From contig JBBDRD010000027.1 of assembly GCA_040905665.1 (NCBI GenBank), positions 62,001 to 126,000 on the forward strand: a stretch of DNA of 64,000 nucleotides. The letters are read 5' to 3'. This document shows positions 21,372 to 29,915 of the stretch, piece after piece; position 1 is the stretch's first letter, and every line of letters begins with the position of its first letter. A program made the position numbers and the translations under genes. The stretch is from DASVCN01 sp040905665 (GTDB taxonomy: Bacteria > Deinococcota > Deinococci > Deinococcales > Trueperaceae). Under the pieces are notes generated by a model, which saw only the letters and a program-made list of their open reading frames with translations, was not told where the DNA came from and did no database searches.

Positions 21372-23321
21372 TTAACTCAATGTGTGTGCTGTTGTGGCTT
21401 CCGATGCTTCGAACAGACCCTGGGCAATGCACAGGTTGCGGAATCGCCCATCTTCCTGGCGCAGCAGGGCGTCCCAACTACCCGACTCGACGATCCGGCC
21501 CTCTTCCATTACGTGGATGATATCCGCACAGCGCACGCTAGCCAGGCGGTGGGCGATCACGAGGATGGTTCGCTCGCCACCCATGCGCTCGATGGCCCGC
21601 TGAATGGCGCTCTCGTTCTCGGCGTCCAGAGCGCTCGTGGCTTCATCGAGAATCAGCAGCGCCGGCCGACGCAGGATGGCTCGCGCCAATGCGATTCGCT
21701 GGCGCTCCCCTCCGGAAAGCCGCACACCGCGGTCGCCCACCATGGTGTCGAGGCCGTCCGGCAGCCCCCTTACGAAGTCGGCCGAAGCAGCCGAGATCGC
21801 CTCCTGCAGCTCGTCCTCGCTCGCTTCGGGAGCGACCAGGAGCAGGTTCTCGCGGATTGTCGTGTGGAACAGGAAGGTGTCCTGGTTGACGTAGCCGATC
21901 TGGCGGCGCCACGCCAGCGTTCGTGATCCTTCCAGCTCGGCGCCATCGATCAGAATTCGACCCTTCATCGGCGTCACCAAGCCCACCAACAGGTCGGCAA
22001 CGGTGCTCTTCCCGGCCCCCGAAGGCCCTACGATCGCCGTGGTCCTGCCCGCGGGAATCGTAAGGTCGAGATCTTCGATGACCGGGGTGTCGGGGGACGA
22101 CCTGTAGTCGAACAGCACCCCATCGAGGCGGATCTCCCGCTCGAGTGGGAGCGGCTCCCCGATCGCCACGTTCGGTTCGGAGTGGGCCTCGAGGCGGGCC
22201 ATGAACGCCTCCACTCGGTCGAATGCCGGGAGAAGGTCCAAGAGTCTGTGTAACTGCCGTTGCAGTCCCATCACCATCGGTACCAGTCGCGCGAAGAGGT
22301 AGAGCAGCATGAGGATGCCGGCCAACGGAAGCGTCAGAACTTCGAGTGCCAGGTAGAAGATGATCGCCAGGATGAGCGCAGATCCGGTCTCGAGCCAGAA
22401 GCTCACGTCGGCTTGGTTGCGCACCACTTCGGTCAGCGACCGGGCGCTCCGGGCGGTGCGCTCGTGGAAGCGCGACAGATGGTGCTCCTCGGTGCCATGG
22501 CTCTTCGAGATCCGCATTCCGTCCAAGTGCTCGGAGATGGCGCCGAACATAGCTTCGTAGGCCAACGAAACCGCCTCCCCCTTGGCGCGGCCGAGTTGCG
22601 TCTTTCGCGCCAGAAGCAGGGAGAGCACTCCCCCGCACACCAGCACCAGGAGGGTGGTAAGCGGCGAGAGAACCACGGCCAGGGCAAGATAGATGGAAGC
22701 GAGGATCGCCTTGACGATCAGGCCGATGAGCGTACTCACTGCGCTTCCCACCCGCTCGAGCTCCTGAGTGAGCATGTGAACGAATTTCGAGTTCTTCTGA
22801 CCTACGAAGAACACCCACCTGCTGTGCGTGATGGCCGCGTAGAGTTCACGCCTCAAATGCATTACGTAGTTCTGGTAGAGGAGGGCCGTGCGGATGGAGT
22901 GGGCTCGGTGCAGGAGCGCCCCGGCCGATACCACCACGAGGTAAAGGCCGATAATGATCGGAACGTTGGGGGTGAGGCCCAGCCGGCCCAGGCCTGTTGC
23001 CGCCACCTGGGCAAGCCTGCCGACACTCCCCTCGCCCACCTCCAATCCGGCGACCTGAAGGAGCGGTACCAGCATCAGCAGCCCAATGCCGGAGGTAAGG
23101 GTAATGCCAAGCGTCATCAGCACGACCCACGCCACCTGCCACGTTGCTTGGCTCAGGAGGGAGGCGAGCAACCGCATGATCGAGCCGCCCAACCGGGGCG
23201 GCGCCGAGCCCTCTATCGGAGCTTCAGTCGGCGCGACGGCTGTGGGTGTGGACTCTCTTGCTTGCATCAAGGTCGCGTCAGCATAGCAACGGGATTGCGA
23301 CATCCGGCTAGGAGCAGTCAC
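21372..23321 (-). CDS. ABC exporter, fused membrane and ATPase domains
   Basis: A 649-aa half-transporter of the MsbA/LanT type. After a 45-residue hydrophilic Pro/Thr-rich leader come six transmembrane helices (about 50-345) and an ATPase domain with Walker A GPSGAGKST (about 445), the Q-loop in YVNQDTFLFHTTIRENL, signature LSGGERQRIALARAI, Walker B LLILDEATSALD, and the H-loop in VIAHRLASV. There is no N-terminal C39 peptidase domain, as in lasso-peptide D proteins. It probably exports a small product such as a modified peptide. GTG 23321 is preceded by GGGGGGAGC. It is divergent from the PqqD/HPr-kinase-like pair and convergent with the nucleotidyltransferase. Confidence 0.88.
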   Translation of the reverse strand: MTAPSRMSQSRCYADATLMQARESTPTAVAPTEAPIEGSAPPRLGGSIMRLLASLLSQATWQVAWVVLMTLGITLTSGIGLLMLVPLLQVAGLEVGEGSVGRLAQVAATGLGRLGLTPNVPIIIGLYLVVVSAGALLHRAHSIRTALLYQNYVMHLRRELYAAITHSRWVFFVGQKNSKFVHMLTQELERVGSAVSTLIGLIVKAILASIYLALAVVLSPLTTLLVLVCGGVLSLLLARKTQLGRAKGEAVSLAYEAMFGAISEHLDGMRISKSHGTEEHHLSRFHERTARSARSLTEVVRNQADVSFWLETGSALILAIIFYLALEVLTLPLAGILMLLYLFARLVPMVMGLQRQLHRLLDLLPAFDRVEAFMARLEAHSEPNVAIGEPLPLEREIRLDGVLFDYRSSPDTPVIEDLDLTIPAGRTTAIVGPSGAGKSTVADLLVGLVTPMKGRILIDGAELEGSRTLAWRRQIGYVNQDTFLFHTTIRENLLLVAPEASEDELQEAISAASADFVRGLPDGLDTMVGDRGVRLSGGERQRIALARAILRRPALLILDEATSALDAENESAIQRAIERMGGERTILVIAHRLASVRCADIIHVMEEGRIVESGSWDALLRQEDGRFRNLCIAQGLFEASEATTAHTLS

Positions 23322-23386
23322 AGCTTTGCTCCCCCCTTGCCCTGTGACTGCCGCAGCTGGAGTCGCTCGTGACCTTCCTATACTAG

Positions 23387-23614
23387 TTCGAAAACCTGAT
23401 CGTCATCGCCTCCGCCAGCTGGAACACCAGCTTTGCCGTGTCAGACGTGGCCGCACAGATGTGGAGGGCGTTGCTGCGCTGCGCCAACGAGGAGGATGCG
23501 GCCGAGGAGGTGGCGCAGGCTTACGGCGTCGCTGTCAGCCAGGTCCGGGCGAATTTCGAGGCGTTCGTGGTCGGGTTGTTGGAGAAAGGAGCGCTGGTAC
23601 GATGCCCAGCTTGA
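23387..23614 (+). CDS. PqqD-like RiPP recognition protein
   Basis: A short frame of up to 75 codons that is easily missed because the long overlapping frame hides it. It reads NLIVIASASWNTSFAVSDVA, then AQMWRALLRC, EEVAQAYGVAVSQVRANFEAF and a LLEKGALV end: the winged-helix PqqD pattern used by RiPP enzymes to bind precursor leaders. The stop (23612-23614) overlaps the ATG of the HPr-kinase-like gene, implying coupling. No ATG or GTG lies at the expected place. GTG 23369, with a GGAG ribosome site, is in frame but is separated from the conserved part by a TAG at 23384-23386. So it is either started at a rare codon (CTG 23396), or nonsense-mutated, or carries a sequencing error. Confidence 0.6.
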   Translation, partial: FENLIVIASASWNTSFAVSDVAAQMWRALLRCANEEDAAEEVAQAYGVAVSQVRANFEAFVVGLLEKGALVRCPA

Positions 23615-24618
23615 CGGGGAGCTCCAATGAGAGGGAGCCGATTCCACAGCAGGACATACCGGGTCGGAGACGGTTGTCCGCCTTCGGCGTGACCATCGCA
23701 AGCGAGCACCCCTTCACCTTCAATCTCGCGACCGTAACGGGAGCGCCTGAGCTCACTTTCGATTGCGTGGGCCAGGCCCCGTTGCGCGTGGATTGGGACG
23801 ATTCGTCCCCCCTATACGCGACCCGTGAACAGATGCCTACCGGGGAGAGCGCCGGCGCGATCGTTCGCCTCCCCGACTGTTACGTCCTGCGCTTCCTGGG
23901 CGCGGCCGACTTCTTCGTGTGGCCGGATCGCATCGTTTGCCACCTGCGTGATCCTGATTATGCGTTTGCGGTCGAAATCTGGCTACTTGGCACCGTCCTG
24001 GCCTTCTGGCTGGAGCAACGCGGCATACCCGCCCTTCACGCAGCCTCGGTCGAGGTGGAGGGGCGATGTATAGCCTTTCTGGCCACCAACAAAGGGGGCA
24101 AGAGTTCGTTGGCAGCCAGCTTTCTGCAGGCGGGGCATAGGTTGGTCGGCGACGACATCCTGCCGCTCGAGCGACGGGACGGCCTCTTCCTCGGGCGTCC
24201 CGGCTATCCCCAGATGCGCCTGTGGCCGGAGCAGGCCCGCTACTTTGCCGGCAGTGATGCCGGCCTGAAACGGGTGCATCCGCGGCTCGAAAAGCTGCGT
24301 GTTCCGATCGGCGCAAACGGCTTCGGAGAGTTCGCTTCTCAAGCCGGCCCTGTCGCCGGGCTCTACCTCCCGGAGCGGCACGAGCGCGACGAGATCGAAA
24401 TCGAGGCGCTGCCGCTCAGCGAGGCGCTTCCCGAGTTGCTGAGGCAGTCGTTCCTGTCCACGATCATCGAGACGACCGGGTTGGAGGCGCAGCGCTTCCG
24501 CTTCTTCGCGGGACTGCTGCGAGAGGTTCCGGTCAAGCGCCTGCGCTACCCCTCGGGCAACCACCACCTGCCCTCCGTCCGCGATGCGCTGCTGAACGAC
24601 TTGGGAAGCACGAGCTGA
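23602..24618 (+). CDS. HPr-kinase/phosphorylase-like protein
   Basis: A 338-aa protein whose C-terminal half is an HprK-like kinase: P-loop FLATNKGGKSSLAASFL (about 158-174), GDDILPL (metal-binding Asp pair, about 184-190), and HAASVEVEG just upstream. The N-terminal 130 residues are not recognised. Such kinases are often found in lasso-peptide clusters, where a characterised example (PadeK of the paeninodin system) phosphorylates the precursor C-terminus. ATG 23602 overlaps the PqqD-like stop. No HPr gene is nearby, so a role in carbon catabolite control is unlikely. Confidence 0.78.
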   Translation: MPSLTGSSNEREPIPQQDIPGRRRLSAFGVTIASEHPFTFNLATVTGAPELTFDCVGQAPLRVDWDDSSPLYATREQMPTGESAGAIVRLPDCYVLRFLGAADFFVWPDRIVCHLRDPDYAFAVEIWLLGTVLAFWLEQRGIPALHAASVEVEGRCIAFLATNKGGKSSLAASFLQAGHRLVGDDILPLERRDGLFLGRPGYPQMRLWPEQARYFAGSDAGLKRVHPRLEKLRVPIGANGFGEFASQAGPVAGLYLPERHERDEIEIEALPLSEALPELLRQSFLSTIIETTGLEAQRFRFFAGLLREVPVKRLRYPSGNHHLPSVRDALLNDLGSTS

Positions 24619-24715
24619 CCGGAACGAGGATCCCGACTCGCTCGTTGCCGCCCCAAAGCGCGTGTTGCAGGAAGCGTGGTGGCGCCTCTCTACGAGTCCA
24701 GATGGAGGGGCGCTA

Positions 24716-25714
24716 ATGCGTCCACGAGTCTTTCTTACGCGCGAGTTGACGCCGGGTCCCATGGCACGGTTGCGCGAGCATACCGATCTCACGGTGAATC
24801 CCGGGGACCGCGTCCTGAGCCGGGAGGAACTGTTAGAGGGGGTGCGGGGCAAAGCCGGCCTCCTCTGCCTCCTCACCGACACGATCGATGCCCCGGTGCT
24901 CGATGCAGCGCCACAGCTGAAGGTGATCTCGAACTATGCAGTTGGCTTCAACAACATCGATGTGCCGGCCGCCACGGAGCGCGGCATTTCCGTCACCAAC
25001 ACGCCGGGCGTTCTCACCGACACGACTGCCGACATGGCCTTCGCGCTGCTTTTCGCGACGGGCCGTCGCCTAGTCGAGGGGCACGATCTGGTTCGATCCG
25101 GTGGTTGGAAGGGATGGGGTCCCCTGCAGCTCCTGGGCGGCGAAGTCACCGGAGCTACGCTGGGGCTCATAGGGCTCGGTCGGATAGGCCGCGCGATGGT
25201 GCCGCGCGCGAAGGGGTTCCGAATGACGGTTCTTTACTGGAACCGAACCCGCCTTTCTCCAGAGGAGGAGGCCGAGTTAGGTATCGAGTATGCCCCCTTC
25301 GGCGAGGTGCTCGGGCGCTCACGCTTCGTATCGATCCACGTCGCCGCGACTCCCGAGACGCGCCACCTTATCGACGCACGCGCCCTGCGCCTGCTGGGCC
25401 CCGAGGGATACCTCATCAACACCGCACGCGGATCGGTCGTCGACGAGCAGGCATTGGTCGAGGCGCTGCAAGAGGGAGTCATCGCCGGCGCCGGTCTCGA
25501 CGTCTACGAGCGCGAGCCGGAGGTTACCGCCGGCCTTGCGGCGTGCCCCAACGCGGTACTGGCGCCTCACCTGGGGAGCGCGACCCATGCAACCCGTAGC
25601 GCGATGGGGAATATAGCGGTCGACAATCTGCTTGCCGTGCTCCGCGGTGACCGTCCGGCTCACCTCATCAACACAGAGTCCTTCCAGAGAGGAGGGAAAG
25701 GGAGCCCAGGGTGA
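24716..25714 (+). CDS. D-2-hydroxyacid dehydrogenase (glyoxylate/hydroxypyruvate reductase type)
   Basis: A 332-aa NAD(P)-dependent dehydrogenase of the GRHPR/GyaR type. The substrate domain is followed by SNYAVGFNNIDVPAATERGI, the Rossmann motif GLIGLGRIGRAM (about 155-166), catalytic Arg in INTARGSVVDEQAL, Glu in YEREPEVTAGL, and His in LAPHLGSAT. ILT-like DTTADMAFALL is typical for this subgroup. I chose ATG 24716, six bases after GGAGGGG; a frame extension upstream to 24662 is not conserved-looking. It reduces glyoxylate or hydroxypyruvate, or oxidises D-glycerate. Confidence 0.9.
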   Translation: MRPRVFLTRELTPGPMARLREHTDLTVNPGDRVLSREELLEGVRGKAGLLCLLTDTIDAPVLDAAPQLKVISNYAVGFNNIDVPAATERGISVTNTPGVLTDTTADMAFALLFATGRRLVEGHDLVRSGGWKGWGPLQLLGGEVTGATLGLIGLGRIGRAMVPRAKGFRMTVLYWNRTRLSPEEEAELGIEYAPFGEVLGRSRFVSIHVAATPETRHLIDARALRLLGPEGYLINTARGSVVDEQALVEALQEGVIAGAGLDVYEREPEVTAGLAACPNAVLAPHLGSATHATRSAMGNIAVDNLLAVLRGDRPAHLINTESFQRGGKGSPG

Positions 25715-25730
25715 ATCCTTGGCCCGTCGC

Positions 25731-25752
25731 TACCGCGTTTTCGAAAGCGGTA
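25731..25752 (+). terminator. Weak terminator-like hairpin
   Basis: TACCGC and GCGGTA (25731-25736, 25747-25752) pair around GTTTTCGAAA, which can extend the stem by three A-T pairs past a bulged G. It lies 17 bp after the dehydrogenase stop. There is no proper T-run, so termination is only suggested. The rest of the 25715-25984 gap shows no other clear element. Confidence 0.3.
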
Positions 25753-25984
25753 CGCTCATTTCGCTAATTCTCATCTAATTCGAGTTGGATCAACCCGTGT
25801 AATTCTTGCGGGTGGCGCAAACGTAGTAGGTAGGCCGACTGTTGGTTACCCCCATGCGCCGCCCCTCCACACTCGCTATTCTTGTTTGCGTAGACGAGAT
25901 GCCTAGACGAGAGGGGACATCCATCGTCTACCGAATCGATTTAGCCAACGAACAGCCAAGTTCCAATAAGAAGGAGGCAGAACC

Positions 25985-26371
25985 GTGGCTACCACCATGA
26001 ACCGAACCAACATCGAATACCGCCAAACCTTGAGCGCCGGCACCCTCATCGGGGACAAAGTCACCAACAGCAACGATGCCAATCTGGGGAATCTCAAAGA
26101 GATCATGCTTGACGTCGACAGTGGCCGCGTCGCCTACGCAGTGCTCGAAACTGGGAGCTTGCTGGGCATGGGCGGCAAGCTCTTGGCCATTCCGTTCGAC
26201 CGCTTTCGGGTTGACGAACAGCACCACAAGCTGATTCTCGACGTGGCCGAGGAAACCCTCAAGAATGCCGAGGGCTTCGATAAGAACAACTGGCCCGACA
26301 CCACCAGTCCCGATTTCGCCCAACGGATCCATACTCACTACGGCTCGACCCCGTACTGGGAACGCCGCTAA
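25985..26371 (+). CDS. PRC-barrel domain protein
   Basis: A 128-aa soluble protein with a PRC-barrel (about residues 12-90): SAGTLIGDKVTNSNDANLGN, LKEIMLDVDSGRVAYAVLETG, LLAIPFDRFRVD. The tail holds NWPDTTSPDFAQRIHTHYGS, common in stress-linked PRC-barrel proteins of the YsnF/CsbD type. These small beta-barrels bind partners or RNA-processing and photosynthetic complexes in other systems; here a general stress role is a guess. A strong AAGGAGG site precedes GTG 25985. Base composition is slightly less GC-rich than the neighbours, consistent with a highly expressed gene. Confidence 0.85.
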   Translation: MATTMNRTNIEYRQTLSAGTLIGDKVTNSNDANLGNLKEIMLDVDSGRVAYAVLETGSLLGMGGKLLAIPFDRFRVDEQHHKLILDVAEETLKNAEGFDKNNWPDTTSPDFAQRIHTHYGSTPYWERR

Positions 26372-26393
26372 ACAGCCAAATGAACTGGCAAGG

Positions 26394-26418
26394 AGGGGGA
26401 CCGGGCGACGGTCCCCCT
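26394..26418. terminator. Hairpin between convergent genes
   Basis: A 9-bp perfect stem (AGGGGGACC 26394-26402, GGTCCCCCT 26410-26418) with a 7-nt loop separates the PRC-barrel gene from the convergent isomerase gene and abuts the isomerase stop. Neither side has a strong T-run, but the position suits a shared terminator. Confidence 0.5.
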
Positions 26419-27239
26419 TACCTGACGTCTAATCCCGCCAGTTCGCCGGCAGCACGGTCAAGAGCCAGCTCCTCGTCCTCACGCCAACGCCCTTCAATTG
26501 CGATGGTCTGCACTCCGCGACCGAGAGCTGCTTTCAACATCTCCCGGATCGGCAACACCCCCATCCCCATGGGCCGATGGGTCGCTTGTGGCGGCTTCCC
26601 GTCGGAGATGTGCACATGCACGATGCGATCGATCTTTCGGAATGCCTCGAGCGGGTCGGTAAAGGTGGCCAGGTGAGCCATATCAACCGTCAATCCGAGT
26701 TGCGCCCAACCGCTACTTTCCATCGCCGAGGCCAAGCGGTTTAGCGTAGCGGGCTCGATGAAGAAGTGGTTGACTTTACGCTCCATGCCCTCGATTCCCA
26801 CCTTCAGTCCCAACAATGCCGCGCGTTCGTCCAGCACCGCGCACAAGTCGAGCAGGTCGGGCCAGTAGTCCTCCGGATCGTCGGTGCCGGACGACAAGTG
26901 TCCGGGGTGGACGATGACGACTCGTGCCCGCATGGTGGCCGCGTCGAGCAGCGACTGGAGGATCTGCCGGCGGCTTACCTCGCGAACCTCAACGTTTTGG
27001 CTCAGTGGATTCAGGTCGTACGAGACAGCGTGGGTAGTTAGCTCCAGCCCTAGTTCGTCGGCGCGACGGCGCACGTCGCGAGCGCTCTCGCTCGAGCGTT
27101 GCAGGTGCTGTGCCCAGACCTCGGCACCTCGAAATCCCCGCCTGGCAACCGCCTCGAGGAACTCGCTCACCGGCCGCGACCACATCAGCACACTGGCAGG
27201 GAAGAAACGCCCCGAAATCAAGGCCTCAGAGTTGGACAT
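26418..27239 (-). CDS. Sugar phosphate isomerase/epimerase (TIM barrel)
   Basis: A 273-aa protein of the AP-endonuclease-2/xylose-isomerase-like TIM-barrel family. Metal ligands expected in this family are visible as VIVHPGHL, VGIEGMERK (Glu), LTVDMAHLAT (Asp and His), IVHVHISDGK (His) and IAIEGRW (Glu). It would isomerise or epimerise a sugar or sugar-like substrate in the cytoplasm. I chose the ATG at 27239, which overlaps the end of the ABC ATPase gene by 14 bp; the longer frame to 27296 merely reads through that gene. It is the last gene of the operon with the importer, suggesting that it processes the transported compound. Confidence 0.82.
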   Translation of the reverse strand: MSNSEALISGRFFPASVLMWSRPVSEFLEAVARRGFRGAEVWAQHLQRSSESARDVRRRADELGLELTTHAVSYDLNPLSQNVEVREVSRRQILQSLLDAATMRARVVIVHPGHLSSGTDDPEDYWPDLLDLCAVLDERAALLGLKVGIEGMERKVNHFFIEPATLNRLASAMESSGWAQLGLTVDMAHLATFTDPLEAFRKIDRIVHVHISDGKPPQATHRPMGMGVLPIREMLKAALGRGVQTIAIEGRWREDEELALDRAAGELAGLDVR

Positions 27240-28251
27240 ACTCCTCCACATCCACCCGTACCGAACGCTGCTCGGGTCGTTTGGCGCAGCGCGCAAACAG
27301 TTCTCCGGCGGGCGTGGTGAGTTGGACTAATTCGTGGTCACCCTTGAACCACGAATGGATCACCTCGCAGGGCAACTTTCCGCCTTCGTGGACTCGTACG
27401 TTTTCGGGGCGCACCAGAATCGAACCGCTGCTTTCCGAGCCGCTCTTTTGGGCCGGCCCCAGTGCCACATCGGCGAGATAGATTCGCTTGTCGCGAACGC
27501 TCACCGGCAACACCGATCCAGAGCCGACGAACCTGGCGACGAACTCGTTCGCCGGCCGGTAGTACACATCCTGTGGCGTTCCCAGCTGTCTCACCTCGCC
27601 TCCTTCCATGATCACCACCCGATCCGAGAGTGTTATCGCCTCATCCTGATCGTGAGTCACGAAGATGACCGTCAGTCCGGTCTCCTTGTGGAGCGTGGCG
27701 AGCAGAGTTCGAAGCTCGACCCGGAGTTGCGCGTCCAGCGCCGAGAGCGGCTCGTCGAGCAGCAGTACCTCGGGCCGGCTCACCAGAGCCCTGGCAAGCG
27801 CGATTCGCTGCTGCTGGCCGCCCGACAACTCGTGCGGATAGCGCTCCGCGAGTTCGGCCATGTGAACCTGTTCGAGCGCAGCCATTGCTCGACTTCGCCA
27901 CTCCCCGCGGGGCAGCCGGCGCAGCTTGAGCGGGTAAGCCACGTTGCCAAGCACGTTCATATGAGGCCAAACCGCGTACGCCTGAAAGACCATCCCCAAG
28001 CGCCGTCGTTCGATCGGCACCATGATGCGTCTGGCGGTGTCGCTGACCACACGGTCGCCGATCATGATGCTCCCTCGGGTGGGGACAACGAAACCGGCGA
28101 TGAGCCGCAATGTCGTAGTCTTTCCGCAGCCGCTCGGGCCCAGCAGAGTCAACCACTCGCCTGGTTCGATGACCAGGTCGAGGCCCTTGAGCGCGACGGT
28201 CGCTCCATAATGCTTTGATAGACCCTTGATTTCGATGCCGGCCAACTTCAA
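27226..28251 (-). CDS. ABC transporter ATPase, FbpC/PotA type
   Basis: A 341-aa ATPase: Walker A LLGPSGCGKTTTLRLIAG (about 37-54), Q-loop MVFQAYAVWPHM, signature LSGGQQQRIALARALV (about 142), Walker B LLLDEPLSALD, H-loop VTHDQDEA. The C-terminal 110 residues form a TOBE-type regulatory domain with ILVRPENVRV. It belongs to the Fe3+/spermidine/2-aminoethylphosphonate importer class. ATG 28251 overlaps the permease stop by 4 bp, and its own end overlaps the isomerase gene. It energises the two-domain permease encoded upstream. Confidence 0.92.
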   Translation of the reverse strand: MKLAGIEIKGLSKHYGATVALKGLDLVIEPGEWLTLLGPSGCGKTTTLRLIAGFVVPTRGSIMIGDRVVSDTARRIMVPIERRRLGMVFQAYAVWPHMNVLGNVAYPLKLRRLPRGEWRSRAMAALEQVHMAELAERYPHELSGGQQQRIALARALVSRPEVLLLDEPLSALDAQLRVELRTLLATLHKETGLTVIFVTHDQDEAITLSDRVVIMEGGEVRQLGTPQDVYYRPANEFVARFVGSGSVLPVSVRDKRIYLADVALGPAQKSGSESSGSILVRPENVRVHEGGKLPCEVIHSWFKGDHELVQLTTPAGELFARCAKRPEQRSVRVDVEEYVQL

Positions 28252-29906
28252 CTCACCCCCGGCCTGCCGCTGCGTAGCGGGCCCACTATTACCGTGAGGA
28301 TGCCGAGGCCGGTAAGCATCACCACCGAAAGCGCAGCCGCAAGATTGATGAGTCCGCCGTCCTGGAGATTGAACACCGCATAGCCCAGGGTCTGCGAACG
28401 CGGACCCACCAGCAGAGCGCTCAGTGTGAGTTCCTGGAGCGCGGGGATGAACACCAGTATCCAGGCGGACCTCATTGCAGGCCTCAGCAACGGCACCAAC
28501 ACATCGCGGGTCGACTGCCAGGGTGTCGCGCCGCTTATCCTGGCCGCTTCCTCCAGCGTCTCACCGATTTGCTGCAACGAGGCGAGCGAGCCGCGCACTG
28601 CGAATGCCAGATAGCGCGCCACGTAGGCCACGAGCAGGATCCAGATGGTGTTGTAGATGCTGAAGCCGAGCAACGGGATGGGCTGCAGCCAGGCGAGGAT
28701 CATGGCGATGGCGACCACCGTACCGGGGATGGAGTAGGGCAGAGTGGCTAGCCAGTCGATGAAGCCGGCGCCAGGGACTCGTGCCCGCCCGATCAGAAAG
28801 CCCAGAACCGTGCCTACCAAGGTCGTTACGGTGGCAGCAAAGAACGCCAGGAATAGACTGTTCAGCGCTGCCTGTTGGATTCGTGGGCTCGCCACCATCA
28901 GCCGCTCGAACCAACGCAGACTGATTGCGTCGAGCGACAGCGGCACTCCGGGCGCCTGCAGCAGGCTGGTCAGAAGGATTGCCGCGAGGGGCAGAATGCT
29001 CGTGAGGATGACGAATGTCCAGCCGAACGAGGTCATTGCCCAACGAAATGGGCCGAGCCGCATGATGTCACCGCTGCCGCCCCTACCGCTTATCAGGGTG
29101 AACTTGCGCCTACCCGATAGCAGCCGCTGCAGCAGGATCCCGGCGCCACCGAACAGCCCCAGCACCAGGCTGAGGGCGGCCGCTACCGCCAGGCGGTCGC
29201 TGTCGACTCCTCTGGTGATCTCCTCGTAGATCCTGGTGGTAAGCACCTGGATGCCACGGCGGAAGCCCAGGATCGCCGGCACGCCGAAGTTGCTGATCGA
29301 AGCCACGAAAGCCAGAACCGCTCCGGCGCCGATGGTGGGCGCCAGCATAGGCAGAGTGACAGTCCGGATCACATGCCAGCGCGAGGCGCCACTGATCTGC
29401 GCGGCCTCCTCGAGCTCGACCGGCAAGCGCTCGAAGGCGGTCAGCATGGTGAGGTAAGCGAACGGGTAGGAGCCGAGCGCCAGTACGATGATTATCCCGG
29501 GCGCACTGTTTATGTCGAAGAGGATGCCGCCTGCAAGCTCACGCCAGAAGCGGTTCAGGTAGCCGATCGGCCCGAGCAGTTGCTGGATGGCAAGCGCGTA
29601 TATGAAGGGCGGTATCAGGAATGGGATGAGGAACAGCGCCCGCAGCACCTTCCGTCCGGGCATGTCTGTACGGGCTACCGACCAGGCAAGGGCGGTGCCG
29701 ATGATTGTGGCTCCCGCGGTGGCCAGCACACTGATCCAGAGGCTGTTCCACAGCGCGTTGAGGTTCTCCGACTGACTGAGGGCGGTGATGAGATGATGCA
29801 GGCTTGGCGAGCCCTGGTGAGTGAACGCCGTCACCACCAGGGCAAGCATCGGATAGGCTACCAGTACACCCAGAAGGGCCAGGGCGAGGACAAAGAGCGC
29901 GGGCAA
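28248..29906 (-). CDS. Fused two-domain ABC permease, FbpB type
   Basis: A 552-aa protein with about 12 transmembrane helices in two BPD_transp_1 halves (about 1-270 and 285-552). Each half carries an EAA loop that docks the ATPase: EEAAQISGASRWHVIRTVTL (about 165-185) and EEAARISGATPWQSTRDVLV (about 450-470). This internal duplication is the hallmark of FbpB/ThiP-class permeases for ferric iron, thiamine or phosphonate. It lies 9 bp after the binding-protein gene and overlaps the ATPase gene by 4 bp. The start at 29906 gives the usual N-terminal helix. Confidence 0.92.
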   Translation of the reverse strand: MPALFVLALALLGVLVAYPMLALVVTAFTHQGSPSLHHLITALSQSENLNALWNSLWISVLATAGATIIGTALAWSVARTDMPGRKVLRALFLIPFLIPPFIYALAIQQLLGPIGYLNRFWRELAGGILFDINSAPGIIIVLALGSYPFAYLTMLTAFERLPVELEEAAQISGASRWHVIRTVTLPMLAPTIGAGAVLAFVASISNFGVPAILGFRRGIQVLTTRIYEEITRGVDSDRLAVAAALSLVLGLFGGAGILLQRLLSGRRKFTLISGRGGSGDIMRLGPFRWAMTSFGWTFVILTSILPLAAILLTSLLQAPGVPLSLDAISLRWFERLMVASPRIQQAALNSLFLAFFAATVTTLVGTVLGFLIGRARVPGAGFIDWLATLPYSIPGTVVAIAMILAWLQPIPLLGFSIYNTIWILLVAYVARYLAFAVRGSLASLQQIGETLEEAARISGATPWQSTRDVLVPLLRPAMRSAWILVFIPALQELTLSALLVGPRSQTLGYAVFNLQDGGLINLAAALSVVMLTGLGILTVIVGPLRSGRPGVS

Positions 29907-29915
29907 CGGATGGCG

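Noticed and set aside
23326..24618. 430-aa frame including the region before 23602
   Set aside because: Upstream of ATG 23602 the residues are Arg/Gly-rich and unlike the HPr-kinase family, while the overlapping second frame gives a clear PqqD-like protein.
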